64,000 nt of DNA from Clostridioides difficile (GCF_001299635.1 NZ_JRHN01000044.1:226861-290860), one strand, 5' to 3'. Shown: positions 1 through 8,500, numbered from the stretch's first letter. Program-made: numbers and translations. Notes: generated by a model not told the origin, from the sequence alone.

Positions 1-2
1 TA

Positions 3-755
3 AAAAACACTTTAAGTGGAAATCTAGGTGTTTCTTATATAAACCATATGCCTGTTACAGAACAAATTATGGAGAAAATGGGAAATACATTTATTCTTAT
101 GGGAACTTCTTTAATATTTTCAATATTAGTAGCTATACCTCTTGGAATATTTTTAGCTGTAAATAAAAATTCAATAACTAGTAAAATATCATCTATTTTT
201 AATTATATAGGTGTTTCTATTCCTTCGTTTTGGATAGGCATGATACTTATCTCAATTTTTTCAGTTAAGTTTAATATTTTTCCATCAGGAGGTATGCATA
301 CTATTGGAAATGATAGTCTTGGAGATTTAGTAAAACATTTAGTTCTACCTGTAATAACTTTAGGTTTATATAATACAGCTATTTTCACAAATTATGTAGA
401 AGCTAGTGTAAGTGAACAATTAAAAAAACAGTATGTTGTTACTGCAAGAGCAAAAGGATTATCAGAAAAAATCATACTCTTCAAACATGTTTTGAAAAAT
501 TCACTGACATCATTAGTTACAATTCTTGGTATGAGTATACAAAAATTAGTTACTGGTGCATTTGTTACAGAAGTAGTTTTCTCTTGGCCAGGTATGGGTA
601 GATTAATGATTGATTCGATTTTTTCAAGAGATTATACCATAATTATGGCAATAACTATGTTATCAGCACTCTTTTTAATTTTAGGTAATTTAGTAGCTGA
701 TATATTATACCTATTAATTGACCCTAAAATTAAATCTAGTAAAGGAGGCTTCTGA
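3..755 (+). CDS. appB: Oligopeptide ABC transporter permease AppB/DppB type (5' end cut by window)
   Basis: Inner-membrane permease subunit of a peptide ABC importer. The frame is open from base 3, and residues encoded before the Met at 48 (LGVSYINHMPVTEQI) match the conserved periplasmic loop of DppB/OppB proteins, so this is the C-terminal part of a gene starting before the window. Several hydrophobic helices follow. The EAA cytoplasmic loop that contacts the ATPase is visible (VTARAKGLSEKIILFKHVLK, about bases 435-500). It ends 3 bases before the next permease, with a shared RBS, so the two are co-transcribed. The name appB rests on the C. difficile context (App operon followed by a LysR/ctfAB cluster); by sequence alone Opp, App or Dpp cannot be separated. 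Confidence 0.85.
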   Translation, partial: KNTLSGNLGVSYINHMPVTEQIMEKMGNTFILMGTSLIFSILVAIPLGIFLAVNKNSITSKISSIFNYIGVSIPSFWIGMILISIFSVKFNIFPSGGMHTIGNDSLGDLVKHLVLPVITLGLYNTAIFTNYVEASVSEQLKKQYVVTARAKGLSEKIILFKHVLKNSLTSLVTILGMSIQKLVTGAFVTEVVFSWPGMGRLMIDSIFSRDYTIIMAITMLSALFLILGNLVADILYLLIDPKIKSSKGGF

Positions 756-757
756 TT

Positions 758-1570
758 ATGTTTACAAATATTCTAAAAGAATTAAAAAAAGACAAATCCT
801 TTGCTTTTGCATGCATTACTCTTAGTATAATAATCATATTAATCATAGCTTCTTTTATATTAAATATAGACTCTAATGCAATTGACACTACTTCCAAACT
901 TCAAGAACCTAGTTTAAAGCATATTTTTGGTACAGATGAACTTGGGAGGGATTATTTCTCTAGAGCTCTTTATGGTGGAAGAATTTCACTTAGTGTTGGT
1001 ATTTTATCCATGATTATTTCTATAGTATTTGGTACTGCTGTAGGTGTTATTAGTGGATATATTGGAGGTAAGTTGGACCAATTCTTAATGAGAATAGTAG
1101 ATATGCTTATGAGTATCCCTAGCTTCTTAGTTTTGATTGTGTTAAATACTTATTTGACACCTAAAGTTTCCACTATTATACTAATTATTGGATTTTTAAG
1201 TTGGATGGAAGTCTCAAGAATCGTCCGTGGAGAAACATTAAAAATAAAGGAAAATGAATACTGTATAGCTGCTAAAGCTACAGGTATTAAAACTAGAAAT
1301 ATACTATTAAGACACATAGTTTTAAACTTAAAAGAAACTATTGTAGTTGCAGGCTCATTAAATATTGCTAATGCTATCTTAACTGAATCCGCTCTTAGTT
1401 TTTTAGGCCTTGGAATACAATTACCTCTTGCATCGTGGGGTAATATGCTTCAAGATGCTCAAAGACATATTTTTGATAAGTTATATTTAGCTGTATTTCC
1501 AGGTCTACTTATATTTTTAACAGTTATGAGCTTGACTATAATAAGTAAAAAGTTTTCTAGTAATACTTAA
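758..1570 (+). CDS. appC: Oligopeptide ABC transporter permease AppC/DppC type
   Basis: Second permease subunit of the peptide importer, 270 aa. It has the N-terminal helix, the FGTDELGRDYFSR segment characteristic of DppC/OppC proteins, and the EAA loop (AAKATGIKTRNILLRHI). An AAAGGAGGC ribosome-binding site lies in the end of appB and the ATG follows appB's stop closely. Just before the end is LSFLGLGIQLPLASWG, typical of the family. Odd: the usual C-terminal N-x-x-G-x-x-L-R-D-x-x-D-P tail is absent; the protein ends with IISKKFSSNT, so it is slightly short at the cytoplasmic end. A terminator follows, making this the last gene of the operon. In C. difficile the App/Opp systems influence sporulation; that role is family knowledge. 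Confidence 0.88.
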   Translation: MFTNILKELKKDKSFAFACITLSIIIILIIASFILNIDSNAIDTTSKLQEPSLKHIFGTDELGRDYFSRALYGGRISLSVGILSMIISIVFGTAVGVISGYIGGKLDQFLMRIVDMLMSIPSFLVLIVLNTYLTPKVSTIILIIGFLSWMEVSRIVRGETLKIKENEYCIAAKATGIKTRNILLRHIVLNLKETIVVAGSLNIANAILTESALSFLGLGIQLPLASWGNMLQDAQRHIFDKLYLAVFPGLLIFLTVMSLTIISKKFSSNT

Positions 1571-1590
1571 TAACTTTTATATAGAAAAAT

Positions 1591-1640
1591 AAAAACAATG
1601 ACTATCTACAGATACTCACTGTTTTTATTTTTTATTTTTA
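1591..1640 (+). terminator. Intrinsic terminator of the app operon
   Basis: Arms AAAAACAATGACTATCT and AGATACTCACTGTTTTT pair with two mismatches, followed by a T-rich run. It lies 20 bases after the appC stop. Confidence 0.8.
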
Positions 1641-1792
1641 GAAAATATATTTTGTATATTATAATTTTCAATACTAATTTATTCTGATATGTAAAACCTA
1701 TTATTGTCTATTAAATATATAGATAAAAAACTAATAGTTTATTGTAATTTTTTAAAATTTGTTTGCTTTTTATTGTTATTTTAATAACACTT

Positions 1793-2695
1793 TCACGAAT
1801 TTTTTTTACTAAAAAAATCTATAATAAATTTAAATACATGTTCATCTACATGACTATAACGTTCTTTCTTAGGTCTGCATAATACAACTTTCCATGTAAT
1901 AGGATGATTAAATGGTCTTTCTATAATTTTACTATTCTCAAAGAAATCGTGGACTGGTGATGGTAGAATGGTTATAAAATCAGAGTTTGTAGTTGATAAC
2001 AATAGAAAATCCCATGAACCAGACATGATATATCTTTTTAACTTAACGTTTTCATCAGTAAATTTTTGCATTAGCTTATGATGTATCATAAAAGCAGGAT
2101 TAAATATTGCAAGTAACTGCTCATTCAAATCGTTCCAGTCTATCTTATTTTTTTTAGCAAGTGGATGATTTACATTTAAAAAAGCTGTAAGCTCGTCTTC
2201 TTGAAGTACATGTTCAGTCACTACACTTTTATCAATTTTATGTGGATGTAATAACACCGCATAATCTAATTCTTGTAATATAAGCATTCTACTTAAATCA
2301 TATGCTCCCTTCTCTACTATATCAAATTCTATATCTGGATTGTTTGCAACTAACTGTGCAACTACATCTGAAAAGGCTATTCCAAGTATAAGTGGTGGTA
2401 TTCCTATTCTAACTTTACCTTTAAATTGAACTGAATCTTCCCTTAAATCTTCCATCATGTTTTTGTATTCATTTATAATATGTTCTGCATTTACATAAAA
2501 TCTCTCTCCTGCTGGTGTTAAGCCATTTAACCTGCCTTTGTACCTCTCAAATAAGTATACATCTTCACTCTCTTCAAAATTTTTTATGATTTGACTTAAC
2601 GCTGGTTGAGATATGTGAAGTGTCTTAGATGCTATTGATAGATTAAAACCAGATTTTACTATCTCAACAAAATATTTTAACTGTTTTATATCCAT
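1793..2695 (-). CDS. LysR-family transcriptional regulator
   Basis: Probable regulator of the divergent ketone-body operon, 300 aa. The N-terminal winged helix-turn-helix (about residues 1-60) is clear: MDIKQLKYFVEIVKSG, ASKTLHISQPALSQIIKNFE. The remainder fits a two-lobed effector-binding domain (about 90-295). The start ATG at 2695 has a GGGGG-type Shine-Dalgarno upstream. It reads away from the thiolase remnant/ctfAB genes, the classic LysR arrangement, and an inverted repeat of LysR-box form lies in the shared region (2742-2758). The effector is not predictable from sequence; acetoacetate or 3-hydroxybutyrate would fit the neighbours. Confidence 0.9.
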   Translation of the reverse strand: MDIKQLKYFVEIVKSGFNLSIASKTLHISQPALSQIIKNFEESEDVYLFERYKGRLNGLTPAGERFYVNAEHIINEYKNMMEDLREDSVQFKGKVRIGIPPLILGIAFSDVVAQLVANNPDIEFDIVEKGAYDLSRMLILQELDYAVLLHPHKIDKSVVTEHVLQEDELTAFLNVNHPLAKKNKIDWNDLNEQLLAIFNPAFMIHHKLMQKFTDENVKLKRYIMSGSWDFLLLSTTNSDFITILPSPVHDFFENSKIIERPFNHPITWKVVLCRPKKERYSHVDEHVFKFIIDFFSKKNS

Positions 2696-2741
2696 TTTAA
2701 ACCCCCTTTCTTAAAAATATAGTTTAGATTATATTTTTTCT

Positions 2742-2758
2742 TATAGTAATATTCTATA
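2742..2758. promoter_or_regulatory. Candidate LysR operator
   Basis: TATAG-TAATATT-CTATA, a perfect 5-bp inverted repeat of the T-N11-A form, 47 bases before the LysR start and in the divergent intergenic region. AT-rich background makes chance occurrence possible. Confidence 0.35.
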
Positions 2759-3024
2759 GGAAAATCAACATAATTTCATTAATATTTTAACAAAATATTT
2801 TTCTAAACATGGCAGAAATTTCTATCCTATAAATTTTTCTTATACACTATATAAAAAATTAGACTTAGACAAAACGCTTTTTTCGCCGTAATCTATAATT
2901 AGAAACAGGAAAACCTAAAGCATTAAGGATAAAAATAATTGAAATACTTAAAAGCAAGCTTGTATTAAAAGTACTTTATTATAATTTTTTTATTCAGAAA
3001 ATTTTTAATTATCATTCAAGAAAG

Positions 3025-3231
3025 ATAACTACTCGACATGAACTTCAAATAGATTCATCAAAATTAAATGTTAATAGTGGTGCAATAGCATTAGGACATC
3101 CAATAGAGTCAAATGGCGCTAGAATACTCATTACGCTACTTTATGAAATACAAAAACGTAAAACTGAGACTAGTCTTGCAACACTTTGTATCAGTGGTGG
3201 CCAAGGAATATCAATGGTAGTTTCACGATAG
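3025..3231 (+). pseudogene. Acetyl-CoA acetyltransferase (thiolase), C-terminal remnant
   Basis: In the frame ending at TAG 3229-3231 the translation reads LNVNSGAIALGHPIESNGAR then ILITLLYEIQKRKTETSLAT and LCISGGQGISMVV. These are the last two thiolase signatures: the NxNGGAIALGHPxGxSGxR block with the catalytic His, and the LCxGGGxGxA block with the catalytic Cys. Only the last 65 or so of about 390 residues are recognisable. Upstream codons give no thiolase sequence and reach a stop at 2896. Several normally invariant positions have changed (GHPIES for GHPIGA, GGQGIS for GGQGTA). It abuts ctfA with the same polarity, so the ancestral operon probably began with a thiolase that has been lost by deletion. 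Confidence 0.85.
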
Positions 3232-3239
3232 GAGGAAAT

Positions 3240-3896
3240 ATGAATAAAATAGTTAACATCAATGAAGCTCTATCTCATGTAAAAGATGGAGATACAATAA
3301 TGGTAGGTGGATTCATGGCTAATGGTTCACCAGAAAATTTGATTGATTATTTGTGTAATAAAAATATAAAAGATTTAACACTAATTTGTAATGATACTGG
3401 CTTTATTGACAAAGGTGTTGGAAAAATGGTTGTGAATAAGCAATTCAAAAAGATAATTGCTTCTCATATAGGATTAAATAAAGAAACTGGTAGACAAATG
3501 AATAATAATGAAACAGATGTCGAATTGGTTCCTCAAGGAACTCTTGCTGAACAAATACGTGCAGCTGGTTATGGTTTGGGAGGTATATTAACACCTACTG
3601 GGATTGGTACTCTTGTTGAAGAAGGAAAACAAAAAATTGTCATAGATGATAAAGAATACCTTCTTGAAAAACCAATCCATGCAGATATTGCTCTTCTCTT
3701 TGCATCAAAGGCTGATAAAGCAGGTAATCTAGTTTATAAAGGTTCTATGAACAATTTTAATAATTTAATGGCTTCGGCTGCCAAGATTACAATAGTTGAA
3801 GTAGATGAAATCGTTGAAATTGGTGATATTAACCCAAATGAAGTTACTACACCAGGTATTTTTGTGAATTACATCATTGAAGGAGGTAATTTATAA
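3240..3896 (+). CDS. ctfA: Acetoacetate/butyrate CoA-transferase, subunit alpha
   Basis: Alpha subunit of a 3-oxoacid (acetoacetate:acetate/butyrate) CoA-transferase, 218 aa. [20 protein letters not shown] followed by [16 protein letters not shown] is the family's N-terminal block with the glycine-rich CoA-binding loop. [22 protein letters not shown] is also diagnostic. A TTG start at 3186 is in frame but lies in the thiolase remnant; the ATG at 3240 has GGAGG 5 bases upstream and gives the normal family start. The stop overlaps the ctfB start by one base (TAATG), so the two subunits are translationally coupled. It moves CoA between acetoacetate and a short-chain acid in the cytosol. Confidence 0.93.
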   Translation: MNKIVNINEALSHVKDGDTIMVGGFMANGSPENLIDYLCNKNIKDLTLICNDTGFIDKGVGKMVVNKQFKKIIASHIGLNKETGRQMNNNETDVELVPQGTLAEQIRAAGYGLGGILTPTGIGTLVEEGKQKIVIDDKEYLLEKPIHADIALLFASKADKAGNLVYKGSMNNFNNLMASAAKITIVEVDEIVEIGDINPNEVTTPGIFVNYIIEGGNL

Positions 3897-4561
3897 TGGA
3901 TAAATTAGAAATGCAAGAATATATTGCAAATAGAGTTTCTAAAGAATTAAAAGATGGAACTGTTGTAAACCTTGGTATAGGCCTACCAACTAAAGTAGCA
4001 AATTATATTCCAGATGATGTAAACGTTATCTTGCAATCTGAGAATGGTTTTCTAGGTTTAGGAGTAGCTGAAGATGGAAATCTAAGTGATGAAACTATTG
4101 TAAATGCTGGAGGTCAACCAGTTACGATACTTCCTGGAGGGTGTTTCTTTGATAGCGCTACCTCTTTTGGAATAATCAGAGGTGGTCATGTAGATATAAC
4201 AGTTCTTGGTGCACTTCAAGTTGATAAATGTGGCAACATAGCAAACTATATGATTCCAGGCAAGATGGTTCCAGGTATGGGTGGAGCTATGGATTTAGTA
4301 ACTGGTGCTAAGAAAGTCATTGTAGCAATGGAACATACTTCAAAAGGTTCTGCAAAAATATTAAATAATTGTACTCTTCCACTTACTGCAACTAATGCTG
4401 TAGATTTGATAGTTACCGAAATGGGCGTTATGGAAGTGACACCAGATGGAATTTTACTTAAAGAAATAAACCCTGCTTTCACTTTGGATGATGTTATTTC
4501 TGCTACTGAAGCACCTTTAATATTATCAGACTCATTAAATGGAAGCATATCAGCTGTTTAA
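3896..4561 (+). CDS. ctfB: Acetoacetate/butyrate CoA-transferase, subunit beta
   Basis: Beta subunit, 221 aa, carrying the catalytic glutamate. [20 protein letters not shown] and SENGFLGLG are family signatures; the Glu of SENG forms the glutamyl-CoA thioester intermediate in SCOT-family enzymes. [20 protein letters not shown] and [14 protein letters not shown] are further conserved blocks. An AGGAGG site in the end of ctfA and the one-base overlap indicate coupled translation. With the downstream dehydrogenase and permease it can link uptake of 3-hydroxybutyrate, oxidation to acetoacetate and activation to acetoacetyl-CoA. Confidence 0.93.
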   Translation: MDKLEMQEYIANRVSKELKDGTVVNLGIGLPTKVANYIPDDVNVILQSENGFLGLGVAEDGNLSDETIVNAGGQPVTILPGGCFFDSATSFGIIRGGHVDITVLGALQVDKCGNIANYMIPGKMVPGMGGAMDLVTGAKKVIVAMEHTSKGSAKILNNCTLPLTATNAVDLIVTEMGVMEVTPDGILLKEINPAFTLDDVISATEAPLILSDSLNGSISAV

Positions 4562-4649
4562 AGTGATTAAAAATACAAATGTATTAGATGTAAATTTATA
4601 TTATTCAAAATATTAATATAAAAATAAAATAAAATTGGAGGAAATGAAA

Positions 4650-5426
4650 ATGGTTAAAGACAAAGTTGTATTCGTAACAGGAGCTGCAAGTGGAATAGGT
4701 AAACAAATTGCTGAATCATTCTTAAAAAATGGTGCTAAAGTAATGTTCTCTGACATAAATCAAGAAGCTTTAGACAAAGTTACAACAGAGCTAAAAAAAG
4801 AAGGCTATGATTGCATGAATGTAAAGTGTGATGTAACTAAAGAAGAAGAAATTAACCATGCTATAGACAAAACTGTTGAAAAGTACGGTAAATTAGATAT
4901 ATTAATAAACAATGCTGGACTTCAACATGTTTCTATGATAGAAGATTTCCCAACTGATAAATTTGAATTTATGATAAAAATAATGCTAACAGCACCTTTT
5001 ATAGCTACTAAAAAAGTATTCCCTATAATGAAAAAACAAGGATTTGGTCGTATAATAAATATGGCTTCAATCAATGGTGTAATAGGATTTGCTGGTAAGG
5101 CTGCTTATAACTCAGCAAAACATGGACTTATAGGATTAACAAAGGTTGCTGCCCTTGAAGCTGCTGATTCTGGTATAACAGTTAATGCTTTATGCCCTGG
5201 ATATGTGGATACTCCACTTGTTAGAGGTCAGTTTAATGACCTTTCAAAAACTCGTAACATCCCATTAGAAAATGTATTAGAAGAAGTTTTATATCCACTT
5301 GTGCCACAAAAACGTCTATTAGATGTTCAAGAAATTGCAGATTATGCTATGTTCTTAGCAAGTGATAAAGCTAAAGGAATTACAGGACAAGCGTGCATAC
5401 TAGATGGAGGATATACTGCACAGTAG
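4650..5426 (+). CDS. 3-hydroxybutyrate dehydrogenase (SDR family)
   Basis: NAD(P)-dependent short-chain dehydrogenase, 258 aa. It has the Rossmann motif VTGAASGIGKQIAE, the NNAGLQH motif and the catalytic Ser...Tyr-x3-Lys (MASINGV, YNSAKHGLIGLTK). The blocks GITVNALCPGYVDTPLV and the ending GQACILDGGYTAQ match bacterial D-3-hydroxybutyrate dehydrogenases. Longer in-frame starts at 4635 and 4644 overlap or crowd the TTGGAGGAA ribosome-binding site; ATG 4650 has ideal spacing. Placement between CoA-transferase genes and a GntP-type permease supports the 3-hydroxybutyrate assignment, but other hydroxyacids cannot be excluded. Confidence 0.85.
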   Translation: MVKDKVVFVTGAASGIGKQIAESFLKNGAKVMFSDINQEALDKVTTELKKEGYDCMNVKCDVTKEEEINHAIDKTVEKYGKLDILINNAGLQHVSMIEDFPTDKFEFMIKIMLTAPFIATKKVFPIMKKQGFGRIINMASINGVIGFAGKAAYNSAKHGLIGLTKVAALEAADSGITVNALCPGYVDTPLVRGQFNDLSKTRNIPLENVLEEVLYPLVPQKRLLDVQEIADYAMFLASDKAKGITGQACILDGGYTAQ

Positions 5427-5440
5427 TTATTTTATATTTA

Positions 5441-5469
5441 GGGCTTGAAGAAACTGTTCTTCAAGTCCC
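5441..5469 (+). terminator. Intercistronic hairpin
   Basis: GGGCTTGAAGAA / TTCTTCAAGTCCC with one bulged base and a 4-base loop, between the dehydrogenase and permease genes. No U-run follows, so it is more likely a partial terminator, mRNA stabiliser or processing site than a full stop. Confidence 0.55.
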
Positions 5470-5489
5470 TCTAATAAGGAGGAATGTTT

Positions 5490-6824
5490 ATGAGTATTAT
5501 AGCACCAATTGGTATAATTATTGGTATAATAGCTATTATATATTTTTCAGTTAAAGAAATTCATATAACTATAGCTGCTCCAATAGCAACCTTAATAGTT
5601 GTTCTCTTAAATAAAATGGATGTTGTAACATCAATGCTAGGTGCTGGCAAAAATAATTACATGGGAGCACTTGGCAATTATATAATGAGCTATTTTGCAA
5701 TATTTTTATTAGGCTCAATACTTGCTAAATTTATGGAGGAAAGTGGAGCCACTGTATCTATAGCAGATTTTATCTTAAACAAGTTTGGCTCTAAACATCC
5801 TTATAGAGTTTTAGTTGCGATATTTATAGTAAGCTTTATATTGACATATGGTGGTATAAGTCTGTTTGTAGTTATGTTTGCAGTCATTCCACTTGCAAGA
5901 ACTCTATTTAAAAAACTTGATATTTCTTGGAATCTTATTCAAATTCCTCTTTGGCTTGGAATTGCTACAATTACAATGACTATGATTCCTGGGACACCAG
6001 CCATTCAAAATGTTATTCCTATTCAATATCTAAATACTTCTCTTACTGCAGCTATTATACCAAGTATTGCAGGCAGTATAGGTTGTGCTGTGTTTGGTCT
6101 TATCTACATGAAATACGCTCTGAATAAAAGTATTAAAAAGGGTGAAACGTATGCAACTTATACTTCAGAATCAGAAGAAGAATCTCTAGATAGAGAATTA
6201 CCAGGATTTTTTGCAAGCATCTTTCCTCTATTAGCACTTGTAATTATAGCAATAGTAGGAAGTACTTTTGGCTCAGAATTTCTGAAAAAAAATGTAATTT
6301 ACATAGCTTTAATAGTTGCAATCCTTTTATCTGCATTTTTATTCCGTAAATTTTTATCATCCAAAATACAGACATTGAGTATAGGAGCTAGTGGTTCTAT
6401 TGGACCTATATTTGCAACATCTTCTGCTGTTGCATTTGGAGCAGTAATAATGACTGCACCAGGTTTTAATGTATTCAGCAAACTTATTATGTCAATACCA
6501 GGTAGCCCACTTATAAGTCTTACTGTATTAACTTCAACAATGTCAGCAATAACAGGTTCATCTTCTGGTGCATTAGGAATAGTAATGCCAAACTTCGCAA
6601 ATTATTATTTAAGCACTGGTCTGAATCCAGAATTAATTCATCGTGTTGCTACAATAGCTTCAAATATACTTACTATAGTTCCACAAAGTGGTGTTTTTCT
6701 TACATTCTTAAGTTTATCTAAGTTAACACATAAAACCGGATTTAAAGAAACTTTCATTGTAGTTGCGGTTGGTTCATTAATAGCAGAAATTATCGTAATT
6801 ACGTTAGGATTACTGATGTATTAA
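5490..6824 (+). CDS. GntP-family permease, probable 3-hydroxybutyrate transporter
   Basis: Polytopic membrane transporter, 444 aa, with about 12 hydrophobic segments. LTYGGISLFVVMFAVIPLAR, MTMIPGTPAIQNVIP and TGSSSGALGIVMPNF resemble the GntP/gluconate:H+ symporter superfamily, which also includes transporters next to hydroxybutyrate or citrate genes. The ATG at 5490 is preferred to 5484 because AAGGAGG then sits 7 bases upstream. A hydrophilic loop (about residues 215-245, with a Glu-rich ESEEES stretch) separates the two halves. Its operon suggests import of 3-hydroxybutyrate or a related short hydroxyacid; substrate is inference. Confidence 0.8.
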   Translation: MSIIAPIGIIIGIIAIIYFSVKEIHITIAAPIATLIVVLLNKMDVVTSMLGAGKNNYMGALGNYIMSYFAIFLLGSILAKFMEESGATVSIADFILNKFGSKHPYRVLVAIFIVSFILTYGGISLFVVMFAVIPLARTLFKKLDISWNLIQIPLWLGIATITMTMIPGTPAIQNVIPIQYLNTSLTAAIIPSIAGSIGCAVFGLIYMKYALNKSIKKGETYATYTSESEEESLDRELPGFFASIFPLLALVIIAIVGSTFGSEFLKKNVIYIALIVAILLSAFLFRKFLSSKIQTLSIGASGSIGPIFATSSAVAFGAVIMTAPGFNVFSKLIMSIPGSPLISLTVLTSTMSAITGSSSGALGIVMPNFANYYLSTGLNPELIHRVATIASNILTIVPQSGVFLTFLSLSKLTHKTGFKETFIVVAVGSLIAEIIVITLGLLMY

Positions 6825-6851
6825 ACTAAAGTATATTATAATTTACCATAT

Positions 6852-6890
6852 AAAAAGTCATCTATTGGAACAGATGACTTTATTATTTTT
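6852..6890 (+). terminator. Intrinsic terminator of the ctfAB operon
   Basis: AAAAGTCATCT / AGATGACTTT stem with an 8-base loop and a T-rich tail, 28 bases after the permease stop. Confidence 0.85.
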
Positions 6891-7232
6891 CAAAGATTTC
6901 AATAATGAAAATTTACCATTTGCACTAAAATGTATATTAAATAAATTTCAATAGCTATATAAATTTTTTTTTCGTAACCATAAATTTACATCATAAAATC
7001 ATTATAAAAATATATTTTTCTCAAAGCTAGTGATTTCATACTATGTAGCTTTATGAGACAAATTATTAAACTTTCTTAAATATACCTGTTTATTCCATGT
7101 ATACTCTTTTTACATATCTTTACAGTGAAAAAATGCTTATTCTTATGTTAGTATAAATGCACGGGTACCCCCTACACTAAAGGTTACAAATTAGTAACAT
7201 TTTTAGAATTTTTAGATTGAGAGGTGTTTATA
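6891..7232. other. Intergenic region before the CAP-protein gene
   Basis: About 340 AT-rich bases with no supported gene. Near the end, around 7159-7200, there is a GC-richer patch (GCACGGGTACCCCCT) and a small hairpin GTTAC-aaatta-GTAAC. A GTTA...GGGTAC arrangement with about 13 bases between could be a sigma-B-type promoter, but the match is weak. Confidence 0.4.
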
Positions 7233-8126
7233 ATGAAAAAAAATATACCAACAAAATTAAAAACTATGTTAGCATTGGGAGTGTTAACCTTAGCTACAGC
7301 ATCTAGTGCTGTTACTGCAAGTGCTTCATCGCTTGAAAACAATGTAAATCTAAGTAACAAAAGTTTAGTATACAGTAATACTAAATACAAATTTTCAGCA
7401 AAACCAAATTGTTCTGTAAAACCAGAGCTTAAACCTGATAAAGATAATTCTTGTAAAGATAAGAACCATAATGACAAGAATTGCAATAACACTAATAAAC
7501 CTGAGGACAATAATAATTCAGGCTCTACTAATAAACCTGAAGACAATAATAACTCAGGCTCTACTAATAAACCTGAAAATGATAATAACTCAGGCTCTAC
7601 TGATAAACCTGAAGACAATAATAACTCAGAATCTAACAAACCTGAAGATAATAATTCAGGCTCTACTAATAAACCTGAGGATAACAACAACTCAGAATCT
7701 AATAAGCCTGAAGATAATAATTCAGGTTCTACAAATGGAAATTTTTCAGCTTACCAAAAAGAAGTCGTTGATTTAGTAAATATAGAAAGATCTAAAGCTG
7801 GATTAAATCCTCTTACTCTTGATTCTTCTGTATCAAATGTTGCTACTAAGAAGTCTCAAGATATGATTGATAACAATTATTTTTCACACAATTCTCCAAC
7901 TTATGGTTCTCCATTCGATATGTTGAAAAAGTTTGGGATAAGCTATAAAACAGCTGGTGAAAATATAGCTATGGGTCAAAAAACTCCAAAAGAAGTTGTA
8001 AATGCGTGGATGAATTCTGAAGGTCACAGAAAAAATATACTAAATCCAAATTTTAGTAAAATAGGTGTTGGAGTAGCTCAAAAAAGTGGTGGTTCACTTT
8101 ATTGGACACAAATCTTTGTAGGATAA
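7233..8126 (+). CDS. Secreted CAP/SCP-domain protein with Asn/Glu/Ser repeat linker
   Basis: Exported protein, 297 aa. Residues 1 to about 30 form a signal peptide (MKKNIPTKLKTMLALGVLTL then an ATASSAVTASA cleavage region). A short Lys/Cys/Asn-rich stretch and seven tandem repeats of the NKPEDNNNSGST type follow (about residues 88-167). A C-terminal CAP domain (about 172-297; PF00188, YkwD-like) carries VNIERSKAGLNPLTLD, YFSHNSPTYGSPFDMLKKFG, AGENIA and NAWMNSEGHRKNIL, including the usual His and Glu residues. The ATG at 7233 follows GAGGTG; an in-frame GTG at 7224 lies within that ribosome-binding site. The repeat looks like a cell-wall-spanning spacer. Biochemical role of bacterial CAP proteins is poorly defined. 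Confidence 0.88.
   Translation: MKKNIPTKLKTMLALGVLTLATASSAVTASASSLENNVNLSNKSLVYSNTKYKFSAKPNCSVKPELKPDKDNSCKDKNHNDKNCNNTNKPEDNNNSGSTNKPEDNNNSGSTNKPENDNNSGSTDKPEDNNNSESNKPEDNNSGSTNKPEDNNNSESNKPEDNNSGSTNGNFSAYQKEVVDLVNIERSKAGLNPLTLDSSVSNVATKKSQDMIDNNYFSHNSPTYGSPFDMLKKFGISYKTAGENIAMGQKTPKEVVNAWMNSEGHRKNILNPNFSKIGVGVAQKSGGSLYWTQIFVG
7494..7733 (+). repeat. In-frame tandem repeat, 7 units of 36 or 33 bp
   Basis: Seven consecutive units encode N/D-K-P-E-D/N-N/D-N-(N)-S-G/E-S-(T). The first three are 36 bp and the last four 33 bp. Every unit length is a multiple of 3, so gain or loss of units keeps the frame. The near-identical DNA suggests recent slippage or recombination. Confidence 0.9.
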
Positions 8127-8204
8127 AATACTCTTTTCCCATATATCAAAAGAGTATCTCTAAATGATTAAATAAAATCACAAATGAGATACTCTTTTGT
8201 ATCT
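8127..8204. terminator. Terminator with two alternative hairpins
   Basis: Segment A (AATACTCTTTT, 8127-8137), B (AAAAGAGTATCTC, 8148-8160) and C (GAGATACTCTTTT, 8186-8198). A pairs with B and B pairs with C, so the two hairpins exclude each other. The A-B hairpin closes right after the CAP gene; the B-C hairpin is followed by TTTTGTATC. Confidence 0.75.
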
Positions 8205-8245
8205 ATATTCAAAACTATTAAATACAAGTAAATACAGTATAAACA

Positions 8246-8500
8246 TCATTTACTAATATGTACTTCAAAAATCATTCGTAAAAAAATCAAAACTCCCTTT
8301 AGGTGCCATTAAAATTCTTTCTAAAATTAAACTTAATGCTTTTAATTTACGATTTCTTTCTTCTTTATCTCAAGTAAAAATACCTGGGTCAAGTAAAAAC
8401 GTGAAAACAGATGAAATTATTTCTGAAACTTCTAAAGTATATTCACACTTGAATATACCTTCTTCAATTCCTTCTTATCCACATACTCATTCCCTTCATA
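8246..8500 (-). pseudogene. TetR-family regulator, decayed C-terminal remnant
   Basis: On the minus strand, bases from about 8460 down to the stop at 8246 read EGIFKCEYTLEVSEIISSVF then TFLLDPGIFT, an in-frame TGA where a Trp codon would be expected, then DKEERNRKLKALSLILERIL and MAPKGSFDFL. This resembles the ligand-binding C-terminus of TetR repressors. Upstream codons are interrupted by further stops and no helix-turn-helix is encoded, so at most the last third survives. It points away from paired GACC-N3-GGTC operators (8527-8580) and a truncated methyltransferase, the usual divergent TetR arrangement. Confidence 0.7.

Noticed and set aside
3186..3239. Upstream TTG start for ctfA
   Set aside because: The extra 18 codons read through thiolase-remnant DNA in a different frame and lack a ribosome-binding site; ATG 3240 has GGAGG at correct spacing.
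7159..7200. Sigma-B promoter for the CAP-protein gene
   Set aside because: GTTA-N13-GGGTAC is only a partial match, with no independent support; not reported as a promoter.
6891..7232. Cyclic di-GMP riboswitch before the secreted CAP protein
   Set aside because: No conserved aptamer core or tetraloop-receptor pattern is seen; only a short GC-rich patch and a small hairpin.
7184..7690. Minus-strand frame with LLSSGLLVEPE repeats and plus-strand frame at 7471-7776
   Set aside because: Both are alternate-frame readings of the tandem repeat in the CAP-protein gene, which itself has a signal peptide and a recognised domain.
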